The notes beneath the pieces were generated by a model. It searched no databases, was not told the origin of the DNA, and saw only the letters and a program-made list of their open reading frames with translations. A stretch of DNA of 41,707 nt from Pontibacterium sp049603715 (GTDB lineage: Bacteria > Pseudomonadota > Gammaproteobacteria > Pseudomonadales > Balneatricaceae). The stretch is taken from positions 1 to 41,707 of the forward strand of contig JBMYSW010000030.1 in NCBI GenBank assembly GCA_049603715.1. The letters are read 5' to 3'. Numbering within the stretch: the stretch's first letter is position 1; the number at the start of each line of letters is the position of its first letter. Of the stretch, positions 1 through 7,758 are shown piece by piece. Both the position numbers and the translations under genes were made by a program.

Positions 1-106
1 TTGATTGTATTAGCTAATTCAAAGAGAAAGCTAAGCATCCAACACTGAAGAAAACGGGTGTTTTCAACTGCTTAATTAGCGAGCTAAGTAGCTGCCGCCT
101 CAAGCG

Positions 107-170
107 AGGACGCGAATAATACGCGATTCAGACGGGGTTGCAAGGCTTTTTTATACTTTTGTACAAAATA
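107..170 (-). promoter_or_regulatory. Strong stable-RNA (probably rRNA operon) promoter reading off the left edge
   Basis: On the minus strand a -35 hexamer TTGCAA (138-143) is followed after 16 bases by a -10 TATTAT (116-121), then a GC-rich discriminator (TCGCGTCC). The bases upstream of the -35 (about 144-175) are very AT-rich, like an UP element. This combination is typical of growth-rate- and ppGpp-controlled rRNA and tRNA promoters. The transcript would run from about 108 through position 1. A boxA-like stretch (CTCTTTGAA, read on the minus strand, about 18-26) lies in that leader, which favours an rRNA operon. The RNA gene itself is outside the window, so its identity is inferred. Confidence 0.7.
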
Positions 171-250
171 GTTTTAGCACATAAACTTCGTACATTTTTC
201 ACTCAAATTTAGTACGCCTTTTGAGCGATAAAACAGCCTCTCCCCCCGCG

Positions 251-272
251 CTAACCCTGTTAGCTGGGTTAG
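251..272. repeat. Short perfect inverted repeat upstream of the DUF502 gene
   Basis: CTAACCC (251-257) and GGGTTAG (266-272) pair perfectly around an 8-base loop. It lies between the leftward stable-RNA promoter and the rightward DUF502 gene. It may be a hairpin in the 5' leader or an operator; no T-run follows, so it is not an obvious terminator. The rest of 1-347 holds no gene that I can see. Confidence 0.4.
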
Positions 273-347
273 ATAGTTGTTTAGGTTTAGCTAAATAATG
301 ATATTGTGAAGATTCAGCGAGGACGCTAGAAGAAAGAGAGGTGTTTA

Positions 348-1022
348 GTGCGCTTATTTATGCGGTTATTTTTTCAGGGCCTTTTAATCCTTTTACCCTT
401 GGGTATCACTGGCTATTTGGTTTACATCATTTTTGTAACCCTTCACGACTCCCTTTTTAGCACCATTGGGCAGGTGCTTGCCAATCTACTGCCATCATTA
501 AAGCCCGGAATACTTGCCACGGTACTAGGCTCTCTTACCACCGTTGCCTTTATTGTAGCCGTTGGTGCAACGGGTTCGTTTTACCTTGGTAAGTACTTGG
601 TCGATCGATTGGAGCGACTACTCAACCGAATTCCTCTCGTAAAACTGCTGTACAGTTCATTAAAGGATTTGCTCCGAGCACTCTTGGGCGAGAACAAAAG
701 CTTTCAAACGCCCGTTGTCGTTAACCTAAGCGAGGATGGCGCAATCCGTGTCATGGGTTTTATTACAGCTTCAAACCTCAGCCAGTACGGGTTAGATGAC
801 GATGTTGCCGTCTATTTGCCCCAGTCTTATAACTTTGCAGGTAACTTAATCATCGTTCCACGGGAGCGCGTCACTGCACTTGATGTCGCCGCAAGTGATG
901 TAACGGCCTTTGTCGTAAGCGGCGGGATCTCCTCATCCCAAAATGACAAGGAGTCAGATTCAGCTACTAACCTCGATGATCAGCCACAAAAGGATTTGTT
1001 AAGCGCTCAGCTCCAAAAGTAG
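348..1022 (+). CDS. DUF502 family inner-membrane protein
   Basis: A 224-residue protein of the DUF502 family, whose biochemical role is not established. Two hydrophobic segments are visible, about residues 8-30 and 52-80, followed by a basic stretch and a soluble C-terminal domain of about 140 residues that includes the family-like segment VKLLYSSLKDLLRAL. The C-terminal 30 residues are polar and probably disordered. The GTG start at 348 is preceded by an AGAGAGG ribosome-binding site at suitable distance; an ATG at 360 is a weaker alternative. The last 56 bases overlap, tail to tail, the 3' end of the convergent gloC gene. It is divergent from the stable-RNA promoter to its left. The family assignment is fairly sure; the function is unknown. 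Confidence 0.85.
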   Translation: MRLFMRLFFQGLLILLPLGITGYLVYIIFVTLHDSLFSTIGQVLANLLPSLKPGILATVLGSLTTVAFIVAVGATGSFYLGKYLVDRLERLLNRIPLVKLLYSSLKDLLRALLGENKSFQTPVVVNLSEDGAIRVMGFITASNLSQYGLDDDVAVYLPQSYNFAGNLIIVPRERVTALDVAASDVTAFVVSGGISSSQNDKESDSATNLDDQPQKDLLSAQLQK

Positions 1023-1608
1023 ACTCTGGGCCATGCCCAGGTATAAAGCGCACGTCGTCACCCAACGGGAATAAGCGACCACGAATCGACTCGATTAGTT
1101 GTGGATGATTACCTTGTGGGAAGTCGGTTCGGCCAATGGCACCTTTAAAAAGAACATCACCAACAAAAGCGACCTTTTGTTTTGACTCATAAAACACCAC
1201 ATGACCCGGTGTATGGCCGGGTGTGTGAATAACATCAAAACTCAACGAACCCACCGAAACCTGCATTTGGTCGTCTAGCCATTGGTCTGGTGTAAAGGTT
1301 TCCACTTCTGGAATGCCAAACATACGACACTGTTCCACCAGCCCATCAATCCAGAACTGATCGCCTTTATGTGGCCCGATGACTGGCACGCCAAGCTCAG
1401 CTTTGAGGCTAGCCACACCACCTACGTGGTCAGCATGACCATGGGTTAACCAAATCGCTTTGACGTTCACCCCCTCTTCTTTGATGGCCGCTAACACCAG
1501 CGCATTATCACCACCGGGGTCAACAATGGCTGCTTCTTTGGTTTCGTCACACCAAATAATGGAACAGTTTTGCTGGAACGCAGTTACAGGGATAGAGCGG
1601 TATTTCAT
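967..1608 (-). CDS. gloC: Metallo-beta-lactamase fold hydrolase, type II glyoxalase II (GloC/YcbL-like)
   Basis: A 213-residue metallo-beta-lactamase-fold protein that aligns by eye along its whole length with Escherichia coli YcbL/GloC, which hydrolyses S-lactoylglutathione to D-lactate and glutathione in the cytoplasm (methylglyoxal detoxification). The binuclear metal site is intact: HGHADH at residues 56-61, the HTPGHTPGH segment, the GD of FVGDVLF, and the terminal PGHGPES. The segment IGRTDFPQGNH is also as in the E. coli protein. No signal peptide is present. Its 3' end overlaps the convergent DUF502 gene by 56 bases. Substrate specificity is inferred from the family; related proteins of this fold act on other thioesters. 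Confidence 0.88.
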   Translation of the reverse strand: MKYRSIPVTAFQQNCSIIWCDETKEAAIVDPGGDNALVLAAIKEEGVNVKAIWLTHGHADHVGGVASLKAELGVPVIGPHKGDQFWIDGLVEQCRMFGIPEVETFTPDQWLDDQMQVSVGSLSFDVIHTPGHTPGHVVFYESKQKVAFVGDVLFKGAIGRTDFPQGNHPQLIESIRGRLFPLGDDVRFIPGHGPESTFGAERLTNPFVADHRG

Positions 1609-1856
1609 AGAACCTCACGCATTAGTAAACAGCTGGCTTAGATCTCTTAACGTTACTTTACAGCCTCGTTAACGATTAAGTACTAGCCTCACTCTATTTT
1701 AAAATTATTTTTTTGCTTTTTTGCTATTTATCACTAAACATTAATATACATCTCCACTGGAGCTAGGTGCACACCGTGATGTCCTTTGTATGCGGCACTT
1801 TGGCTTTAGTTTGCTTTGTTTCACAGAGGACGTAAACCAAAGCGCAGAGAGGTCCG

Positions 1857-1903
1857 CAAAAAAGCCGCCCCAGCTTGAAGTATACAAGCGAAAGGCGGCT
1901 TTT
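1857..1903 (-). terminator. Rho-independent terminator of thiC (possibly bidirectional)
   Basis: AAAGCCGCC on the left arm (ending at 1869) pairs with GGCGGCTTT on the right arm (1894-1902). On the minus strand the hairpin ends in a run of six T, about 60 bases after the thiC stop codon. The intervening loop contains a smaller CTTG/CAAG pairing. The plus strand also shows TTTT after the stem, so it could work both ways. No convincing gene is seen in 1609-1962. Confidence 0.75.
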
Positions 1904-1962
1904 CTCACATTAGGACTTAGCACCTAGTTAGCACCTAATATGAACTTGCTAACATTTAGCAG

Positions 1963-3840
1963 TTAAAGCTTGTGATAAATCTCTGCACCACTGCTTTTAA
2001 ACTCTTCTGACTTTTGCTGCATACCCGACTCAGCTTCAGCCGTCATTGCTGCGACCTGAGCATCATCTAGATCGCGCACTTCTTGCGAAATCTTCATAGA
2101 GCAAAATTTAGGACCGCACATAGAGCAAAAGTGAGCCACCTTTGCTGACTCTTTTGGCAAGGTCTCATCGTGATAAGCTCTAGCTGTGTCTGGGTCCAAG
2201 CCAATATTAAACTGATCTTCCCAACGAAACTCGAATCGCGCCTTTGACATGGCGTTATCACGAATTTGCGCGCCAGGGTGACCTTTGGCTAGGTCTGCGG
2301 CGTGAGCAGCGATCTTGTAGGTAATAATACCTTCTTTAACATCGTCCTTGTTGGGTAAGCCCAAATGCTCTTTAGGTGTGACATAACAAAGCATGGCACA
2401 ACCAAACCAGCCGATCATCGCAGCACCGATACCCGAGGTAATGTGATCGTAGCCCGGCGCAATGTCCGTGGTCAGCGGCCCTAAGGTATAGAACGGCGCT
2501 TCGTGGCACGACTCCAATTGCTTATCCATGTTTTCTTTGATCATGTGCATGGGTACATGCCCAGGTCCTTCGATCATCACCTGTACATCATGCTTCCATG
2601 CAATTTTGGTAAGCTCACCAAGGGTCTCTAGTTCGGAGAACTGTGCTTCATCATTCGCGTCATACACAGAGCCTGGACGTAAACCATCACCTAACGAAAA
2701 AGAAACATCGTAAGCTTTACAGATTTCACAAATTTCTTCGAAGTGTGTGTACAAAAAGTTTTCTTTGTGATGCGCCAAGCACCATTTCGCCATAATAGAG
2801 CCACCGCGCGAAACGATACCTGTCATTCGCTTAGCCGTCATAGGCACATAACGAAGTAATACTCCCGCATGGATCGTAAAATAATCCACACCCTGCTCTG
2901 CTTGCTCGATCAGAGTATCGCGAAACACTCCCCAGTTAAGGTCTTCAGCAACACCATTTACTTTTTCTAAGGCCTGATAAATGGGCACTGTACCAATGGG
3001 CACAGGTGAATTTCGCAAAATCCACTCGCGGGTTTCGTGAATATTTTTACCCGTTGAAAGGTCCATGATGGTATCGGCACCCCAACGCGTTCCCCACGTC
3101 ATTTTTTCTACTTCTTCCTCAATGGAGGAAGTCACTGCAGAGTTTCCGATATTGCCGTTGATCTTCACCAAAAAGTTACGGCCAATAATCATTGGTTCTA
3201 GTTCTGGGTGGTTAATGTTAGCGGGGATGATAGCTCGCCCTTCAGCAACCTCTTTACGCACAAACTCGGGCGTAATTTCGTCTGGTAACTGGGCGCCAAA
3301 GCTATGGCCCGGGTGCTGGTGATCAATCATGCTACCTTGAGCTTTAGCTTTTTGTAGCTTCATGTTTTCGCGAATGGCGATGTATTCCATTTCGGGCGTA
3401 ATCATGCCTTTGCGCGCATAGTGCATTTGCGACACATTCATTTCAGGCTTCGCCTTTAGCGGTTTGCGCTGTAAGTCAAAGCGGAGCGCATCTAAGCGAA
3501 GATCGGCTTCTCGAACACGACCATATTCAGAGCTTAGTTCGGCTAACTGCTCTGTGTCACCACGCTCAGCGATCCACGCCGCGCGAATAGGACTAAGGCC
3601 TTTACGTACATCAATATTGGCTTCGGGATCAGTGTAAGGGCCTGATGTGTCGTACACGTACAAGGGCGGGTTTACCTCCCCTCCCATGTCGGTAGGCGTG
3701 GCATCAAGGGATATTTCGCGCATGGGTACACGAATATCTGAGCGACTCCCCTCTACATAGACTTTTCTTGATTTTGGGAAGGGTTGAACTGACTCACTGT
3801 CTACTTGCGCATACTGGCTAAGCTTTTGCGTATCCGACAT
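1963..3840 (-). CDS. thiC: Phosphomethylpyrimidine synthase ThiC
   Basis: ThiC is the radical-SAM enzyme that rearranges 5-aminoimidazole ribotide into 4-amino-5-hydroxymethyl-2-methylpyrimidine phosphate, the pyrimidine half of thiamine. The protein (625 residues from the ATG at 3840) carries the unusual C-terminal cluster motif CSMCGPKFC, and family segments such as GNIGNSAVTSSIEEEVEKM, IHAGVLLRY, SRGGSIMAKWC and EGPGHVPMHM. An in-frame GTG at 3849 exists, but it lies inside the AAGGTG ribosome-binding site that is correctly spaced for the ATG at 3840, so the ATG is preferred. It is a single-gene unit here, with a TPP riboswitch in its leader (4082-4172) and a terminator downstream. No other thiamine gene is in the window. 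Confidence 0.97.
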   Translation of the reverse strand: MSDTQKLSQYAQVDSESVQPFPKSRKVYVEGSRSDIRVPMREISLDATPTDMGGEVNPPLYVYDTSGPYTDPEANIDVRKGLSPIRAAWIAERGDTEQLAELSSEYGRVREADLRLDALRFDLQRKPLKAKPEMNVSQMHYARKGMITPEMEYIAIRENMKLQKAKAQGSMIDHQHPGHSFGAQLPDEITPEFVRKEVAEGRAIIPANINHPELEPMIIGRNFLVKINGNIGNSAVTSSIEEEVEKMTWGTRWGADTIMDLSTGKNIHETREWILRNSPVPIGTVPIYQALEKVNGVAEDLNWGVFRDTLIEQAEQGVDYFTIHAGVLLRYVPMTAKRMTGIVSRGGSIMAKWCLAHHKENFLYTHFEEICEICKAYDVSFSLGDGLRPGSVYDANDEAQFSELETLGELTKIAWKHDVQVMIEGPGHVPMHMIKENMDKQLESCHEAPFYTLGPLTTDIAPGYDHITSGIGAAMIGWFGCAMLCYVTPKEHLGLPNKDDVKEGIITYKIAAHAADLAKGHPGAQIRDNAMSKARFEFRWEDQFNIGLDPDTARAYHDETLPKESAKVAHFCSMCGPKFCSMKISQEVRDLDDAQVAAMTAEAESGMQQKSEEFKSSGAEIYHKL

Positions 3841-4081
3841 CTTTTTCACCTTTTATTATTGGCAGCACATCCAGTGCCGCATTGAGTTTTTTAGCAGCAT
3901 GATCGAAGCAAAAAGCCACATAAAACCTAATAAAAGAGAAAATAATCAACAAACGAGCAGCCGAATTCACGTCCTCTCGTTTCATTGAGAGAGACGTAAT
4001 CTTAAGCACAAGTGAGAGCTTTGAACCCCAAGCGGATGGGCCACTTGGAAGTTGGGCGAAGAACGCCAACATAAGATTTGC

Positions 4082-4172
4082 CTCTGGATTTCCTACGCCG
4101 GTACAAACCGGATCAGGTTCTACGGGTATATCTCAGCCACAAACACAGGTTGTGGCACCCCGACCAATGTCC
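4082..4172 (-). ncRNA. TPP riboswitch (THI element) of thiC
   Basis: Read on the minus strand the segment has the conserved blocks of the thiamine pyrophosphate riboswitch in order: GGGGTGCC, CTGAGA, ATACCCGT, ACCTGATC and GCGTAGG. It sits about 240 bases before the thiC start. In the remaining leader I see a hairpin at 3970-3998 (ACGTC...GACGT arms) and a 7-bp hairpin at 3862-3880 just before the ribosome-binding site. Either could be part of the expression platform, but no classic U-tract terminator is clear, so translational or Rho-type control is as likely. The element should turn thiC off when TPP is abundant. Confidence 0.95.
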
Positions 4173-4174
4173 GC

Positions 4175-4202
4175 ATCTTAACAGTTGTTTATGTTTTGTC
4201 CA
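4175..4202 (-). promoter_or_regulatory. Sigma-70 type promoter of thiC
   Basis: On the minus strand TGGACA (4197-4202) and TAAGAT (4175-4180) are separated by 16 bases. The predicted start of transcription, about 4167-4169, coincides with the 5' end of the TPP aptamer, as expected for a riboswitch-led transcript. Confidence 0.6.
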
Positions 4203-4288
4203 TTGAAATACGAAAAATTCAAATCTTCATTACCAAAACAACAGCTATATAAAAATAAAACATAAGTTCAAAAATACATTGATTCTAG

Positions 4289-4303
4289 TTGTACGATGTA
4301 TTA
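4289..4303 (+). promoter_or_regulatory. Candidate operator site 1 (TTGTACGATGTATTA) upstream of the first TTT operon
   Basis: The 15-mer TTGTACGATGTATTA differs by one base from TTGTATGATGTATTA in front of kdgD (12740-12754), and shares the core TAYGATGTAT with the sequence before the second TTT operon (12502-12511, minus strand). Occurrence before all three aldarate transcription units suggests a binding site for the GntR/FCD regulator encoded at 13954-14703. I cannot place a good -35 for this unit. Confidence 0.45.
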
Positions 4304-4313
4304 TTAATTAAAT

Positions 4314-4334
4314 GGTGGAATACAGTATTTCACC
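4314..4334 (+). repeat. Inverted repeat in the leader of the first tctC
   Basis: GGTGGAATA (4314-4322) and TATTTCACC (4326-4334) pair over nine positions with one G-U pair and a 3-base loop. It lies just downstream of operator candidate 1 and 36 bases before the tctC start. It could be an mRNA leader hairpin or a second protein-binding palindrome. Confidence 0.4.
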
Positions 4335-4369
4335 TAAGTAAAAAAATAATAAAACATCAGGAGCTTTAC

Positions 4370-5356
4370 ATGAGAACTCACATCGCAAAAACATTAGCGA
4401 CGACAGCCTTTACCCTCGCAGCAACCTTTTCATCATTCAGTATGGCAGCCGACTACCCCAATCGAGACGTGCGTATGGTCATCCCATGGGGTGCAGGCGG
4501 TGGCACCGACGGTGTGGTACGAAAACTGAATACCATTGCCGAAGGCTTTTTGGGCGGCTCACTTTATGCCGAAAATATTGAAGGCGGCATCAGCGCCATT
4601 GGTGTGATGGAAGTCATGAAATCGCGCCCAAATGGTTACACCCTAGGTTCGCTTACCTACGACAGTGTCGTTACCGTGCCATGGCAAGGTGCACTACCCA
4701 CTTACAAGCTCGATAAGCTCAAATTGATTGGCCGAGTAACCAGTGAACCAGACGCAATTATTGTTGATGCAGACTCTAAGTATCAGAGCCTCGATGACAT
4801 TGTAAAAGCTGCAAAAGCAAACCCAGGCAAAGTCAAAGTCGGCATTCAAAACATTGGCTCACGTTTACACCTTGCACTGCTTCAGTTACAGCAACTTACC
4901 GGTACTGAGTTTAAGTTGATCGCCTACCCAGGTGGCGCAGCAGCGCAAAAAGAGGCCATCTTGTCTAACGAAGTCGATATTGTTGCCACCAGCATGGGCG
5001 ACTTCTCTTCGTTGTTTGAGTCAGGTGACGTACGCGGCATTGTTGAATTTTCGGATAGCCGTAACCTCACTTACCCAGATGTTCCAACTGCCAAAGAAGT
5101 GGGTGTAGACCTGCAAATGGGTAGCTTTATTGTCATTGCTGCGCCAGCAAATACCCCTAGCGATATCGTTGCCAAAGTAGAAATGGCTTACCAAAAAGCC
5201 TTGGAAAGTGACGATTTTCAGGCATGGGTCGCTAAAACCGGCGTAACACCTAACTGGTTAGGTAGCGATGAAGTAACCCAGTGGGCAAACGACTTCCAAG
5301 CGACGTTATTTAAACAAATGGAGTCACTCGTTGAACAAGGCGTTCTGAAAAAATAA
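4370..5356 (+). CDS. Tripartite tricarboxylate transporter (TTT) substrate-binding protein, TctC family (set 1)
   Basis: A 328-residue periplasmic solute-binding protein of the TctC/Bug family that captures a carboxylate ligand and delivers it to the TctAB membrane complex. It has a signal peptide (hydrophobic residues about 8-24, likely cleavage after SMA) and then the family hallmarks: YPNRDVRMVIPWGAGGGTD near the mature N terminus, the AKANPGKVKVG segment, and the second ligand loop around LIAYPGGAAAQKEAILSNEVD. The ATG at 4370 has an AGGAG site six bases upstream; the frame stays open further upstream but without signal. It is first in the unit tctC-tctB-tctA and divergent from thiC. The ligand cannot be read from sequence; the neighbourhood suggests an aldarate or a related di- or tricarboxylate. 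Confidence 0.92.
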   Translation: MRTHIAKTLATTAFTLAATFSSFSMAADYPNRDVRMVIPWGAGGGTDGVVRKLNTIAEGFLGGSLYAENIEGGISAIGVMEVMKSRPNGYTLGSLTYDSVVTVPWQGALPTYKLDKLKLIGRVTSEPDAIIVDADSKYQSLDDIVKAAKANPGKVKVGIQNIGSRLHLALLQLQQLTGTEFKLIAYPGGAAAQKEAILSNEVDIVATSMGDFSSLFESGDVRGIVEFSDSRNLTYPDVPTAKEVGVDLQMGSFIVIAAPANTPSDIVAKVEMAYQKALESDDFQAWVAKTGVTPNWLGSDEVTQWANDFQATLFKQMESLVEQGVLKK

Positions 5357-5365
5357 TAGCTTATC

Positions 5366-5388
5366 GCGCAGGACTCCCTGTCCTGCGC
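5366..5388 (+). repeat. Strong hairpin between tctC and tctB (set 1)
   Basis: GCGCAGGAC (5366-5374) pairs perfectly with GTCCTGCGC (5380-5388) around TCCCT, 10 bases after the tctC stop. Only a weak pyrimidine tract follows, so it is more likely an mRNA 3'-protecting stem or partial terminator that keeps binding-protein levels above those of the membrane subunits. A hairpin of similar strength sits at the same place in the second TTT operon. Confidence 0.65.
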
Positions 5389-5420
5389 ACCTTTCTTCAT
5401 GTTTTTTAGGAGCACCCTTC

Positions 5421-5891
5421 ATGCTTCAACTTAATTTCAGACACCTTGCTCTACCCTTGGTGTTTTTCTTAGCTACCACCGTTTATTTAGCTACCGCCCT
5501 TCAAATCACCCCACTTTACGACGAGGGTATTGCTGGCCCAGCTTTTATCCCAGTGACCATTAGCCTGCTGATGTACCTTTGTCTGTTTTTTGTGGTGAAA
5601 GACATGGTGCAACAGGGAGTCGAAACCGATGACGACGTAGAGTTTAGTATTAAAACGCTCGCGGCCCTGTCGGTGACAACCGTTGGGTACTTAATTGCTT
5701 TCAAGCCACTAGGCTACAGCGTATCGACATTTTTCTTTGTTTTAGCGCTGCTCTACATCTTCAAGCTCGATGCCTTTAACCTTTTAAAAAAAGCAATGAC
5801 CGCCACAGCAATAACTGCTGCATTTTATGTGCTGTTTGCCGTGTGTTTTCAGGTTCGGCTACCTAGCTTGGCTTTGGGAGGTTCGGTTTAA
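5421..5891 (+). CDS. TTT small membrane subunit, TctB family (set 1)
   Basis: A 156-residue protein with four predicted membrane segments (about residues 8-28, 38-60, 80-98 and 100-145, the last region probably two helices), matching the size and pattern of TctB, the poorly conserved small membrane component of tripartite tricarboxylate transporters. The start has a TAGGAG site. Its stop codon overlaps the ATG of tctA by one base (TAATG), so the two membrane subunits are probably translationally coupled. Identification depends mainly on position between tctC and tctA and on hydropathy; sequence hallmarks are weak in this family. Confidence 0.85.
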   Translation: MLQLNFRHLALPLVFFLATTVYLATALQITPLYDEGIAGPAFIPVTISLLMYLCLFFVVKDMVQQGVETDDDVEFSIKTLAALSVTTVGYLIAFKPLGYSVSTFFFVLALLYIFKLDAFNLLKKAMTATAITAAFYVLFAVCFQVRLPSLALGGSV

Positions 5892-7393
5892 TGGACATGC
5901 TCATTCATCTAATTGAAGGGTTTCAGGCCATCTTTAGCCCTACAGTGTTTGTATACATGGTATTGGGCTTTTTGATAGGGACATTTTTTGGTGCCATGCC
6001 AGGGCTTACGTCGGTGTTGGCCATCGCTTTGCTTTTACCGATTACCTACAGCCTTGATGTAGTGCCAGCACTAGTGATGTGTTCGTCTATTTTTATGGCT
6101 GGCATGTATTCGGGCAGCATTACTGCAATTACTGTTAACATTCCCGGTGCTCCATCAGCCATGATGACAGCCATTGAAGGCAATGCATTAATGAAGCAAG
6201 GTAAAGGTGCGAACGCCCTTGGGCATGCAGCTCTGGGTTCGATGATTGGCGGCGCACTGGGTGTGCTACTGCTCGTCACCTTAGCGCCGCTAACCGCAAA
6301 GCTTTCACTTTTAGTTCAAACACCCGGCAAGTTCTCGCTCATTTTATTTTCGCTGATTGTCATTGTGATTTCGCAACGAAAAGCCATGGCAAAAGCAGCC
6401 GTCGCTCTGCTCTTTGGTATGATGATCGCCACCATTGGTGTGGATATCATGCAGCCTTTACCACGCTTTAACTTTGGTACCGAACTATTAATGGAAGGTA
6501 TCGATATGATGCCGCTGATTATTGGCGCCTTTGCGATCAGTGAAATACTCTACCAAGCGCAGCTTCGCACCTCTCCCGCCATTACTCAGCCTATTAACAC
6601 ACCCACGATTAAACGCAGAGACTTTATTCCGCCGTTGAGCGAGATTAAAGAAATTGGCGTGTGGACTTATGTTAAAAGCTCACTTTTTGGCTACTTTACG
6701 GGGGTCTTACCCGGTGCAGGCGGCTCAGTTGCGGCCTTTGTATCTTATGCAGATGCCCAAAGGCGTTCTAAAAAGCCGGCGCTTTTTGGCAAAGGCAGTA
6801 AAGAAGGCATTGTTGCGGCGGAAGGAGCAAATAATGCTATGTGCGGTGGTGCTTTTGTACCTATGTTGGTTTTTGGTATTCCGGGCGACCCAACTACTGC
6901 AATTGTATTAGGTGTACTTACCATCAATGGCCTACAACCTGGCCCACGTATGTTAGATGGTCAAATTGACCTGATATCGCCGATGTTTGCATCACTACTG
7001 TTTAGCGCTCTCGTACTCATTCCTTTGACACTGTGGTTACTCGGCCCTTACTTTGTAAAAATTGTGTCGATTAGAAAGGCCATCCTGTATCCATGCATTG
7101 CGGTTGTAGCGATTGTAGGTAGCTATGTCGCCACCTACTCAATCTTCCAAATGTCTCTGGCATTACTGTTTGGTCTACTCGCATTCTTTATGCGACTAAA
7201 CCGCTTCCCTACTGTCCCCATGTTGTTAGGTTTTATTCTTTGCCCTGGCCTTGAGCAATATTTTAGGCGCTCTATGTCCTTAGCTGACAATAACCCAATG
7301 ACGTTTTTGACTAGCCCGGACAGCCTGTTCTTTTTGGCACTAACCCTAGTATTTGTGTACTTTTTAGTGATTAAAAAGACACGAATTGAATAG
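5891..7393 (+). CDS. TTT large membrane subunit, TctA family (set 1)
   Basis: A 500-residue polytopic permease, the TctA component, which drives uptake using an ion gradient. Family motifs are plain: GTFFGAMPGLTSVLAIALLLP near the N terminus, NIPGAPSAMMTAIEGNAL, the central GVLPGAGGSVAAFVSY, and GAFVPMLVFGIPGDPTTAIVLGVL. About eleven to twelve hydrophobic segments are visible, and the protein ends in a short basic tail, KKTRIE. It is the last gene of the tctCBA unit and is followed by a textbook terminator. It resembles the second TctA in this window (9327-10835) only at family level, so the two sets are not a recent duplication. Confidence 0.95.
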   Translation: MDMLIHLIEGFQAIFSPTVFVYMVLGFLIGTFFGAMPGLTSVLAIALLLPITYSLDVVPALVMCSSIFMAGMYSGSITAITVNIPGAPSAMMTAIEGNALMKQGKGANALGHAALGSMIGGALGVLLLVTLAPLTAKLSLLVQTPGKFSLILFSLIVIVISQRKAMAKAAVALLFGMMIATIGVDIMQPLPRFNFGTELLMEGIDMMPLIIGAFAISEILYQAQLRTSPAITQPINTPTIKRRDFIPPLSEIKEIGVWTYVKSSLFGYFTGVLPGAGGSVAAFVSYADAQRRSKKPALFGKGSKEGIVAAEGANNAMCGGAFVPMLVFGIPGDPTTAIVLGVLTINGLQPGPRMLDGQIDLISPMFASLLFSALVLIPLTLWLLGPYFVKIVSIRKAILYPCIAVVAIVGSYVATYSIFQMSLALLFGLLAFFMRLNRFPTVPMLLGFILCPGLEQYFRRSMSLADNNPMTFLTSPDSLFFLALTLVFVYFLVIKKTRIE

Positions 7394-7417
7394 CGGCTCG
7401 CGCCTACCAATATCCAC

Positions 7418-7443
7418 AAGGAGGGCGTTGCCCTCCTTTTTTT
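7418..7443 (+). terminator. Rho-independent terminator after tctA (set 1)
   Basis: AAGGAGGGC (7418-7426), loop GTT, GCCCTCCTT (7430-7438), continuing into a T run to 7443: nine perfect pairs and a poly-T tail 25 bases after the tctA stop. Between this and the garD terminator (about 7444-7695) I see no gene. Confidence 0.9.
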
Positions 7444-7695
7444 ATTCGCGGCACTATACAAGTCGCCCAAAGCCGCCCTAGCTAAGCAGACGCTAAATAC
7501 CCAGCTCGCATCTCGTATCTCTCTCACCATCTCACTTCTATTAAATGCATGAGTAGATGTCGCTCACCACTCGATAAGGCTCAGCACCTAATACCTCGCC
7601 CGTTACCTTACAACCGACGCTTGCTTACGTTTATCTCATCAATACAGTGCTAACAATACAGTACTAACATAAGTAAACGCAGGTGACAGACAAGC

Positions 7696-7730
7696 ATAAA
7701 AAAGCGCCTAGCCCCAAAGAGCTAAGCGCT
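7696..7730 (-). terminator. Rho-independent terminator after garD
   Basis: On the minus strand AGCGCTTAGC (7730-7721) pairs with GCTAGGCGCT (7712-7703) with one G-U pair, followed by a run of T. It lies about 30 bases beyond the garD stop and ends the tctC-tctB-tctA-garD unit. Confidence 0.85.
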
Positions 7731-7758
7731 GTGTATCATCTCGACTAGAAAACGAGTA

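Noticed and set aside
1741..1923. 60-codon open frame on the minus strand between gloC and thiC
   Set aside because: It spans the thiC terminator hairpin, has no ribosome-binding site and an unusual composition; treated as chance.
3818..4072. 84-codon open frame in the thiC leader
   Set aside because: It overlaps the thiC start in another frame, lies in the riboswitch leader and resembles no protein; the riboswitch explains the region.
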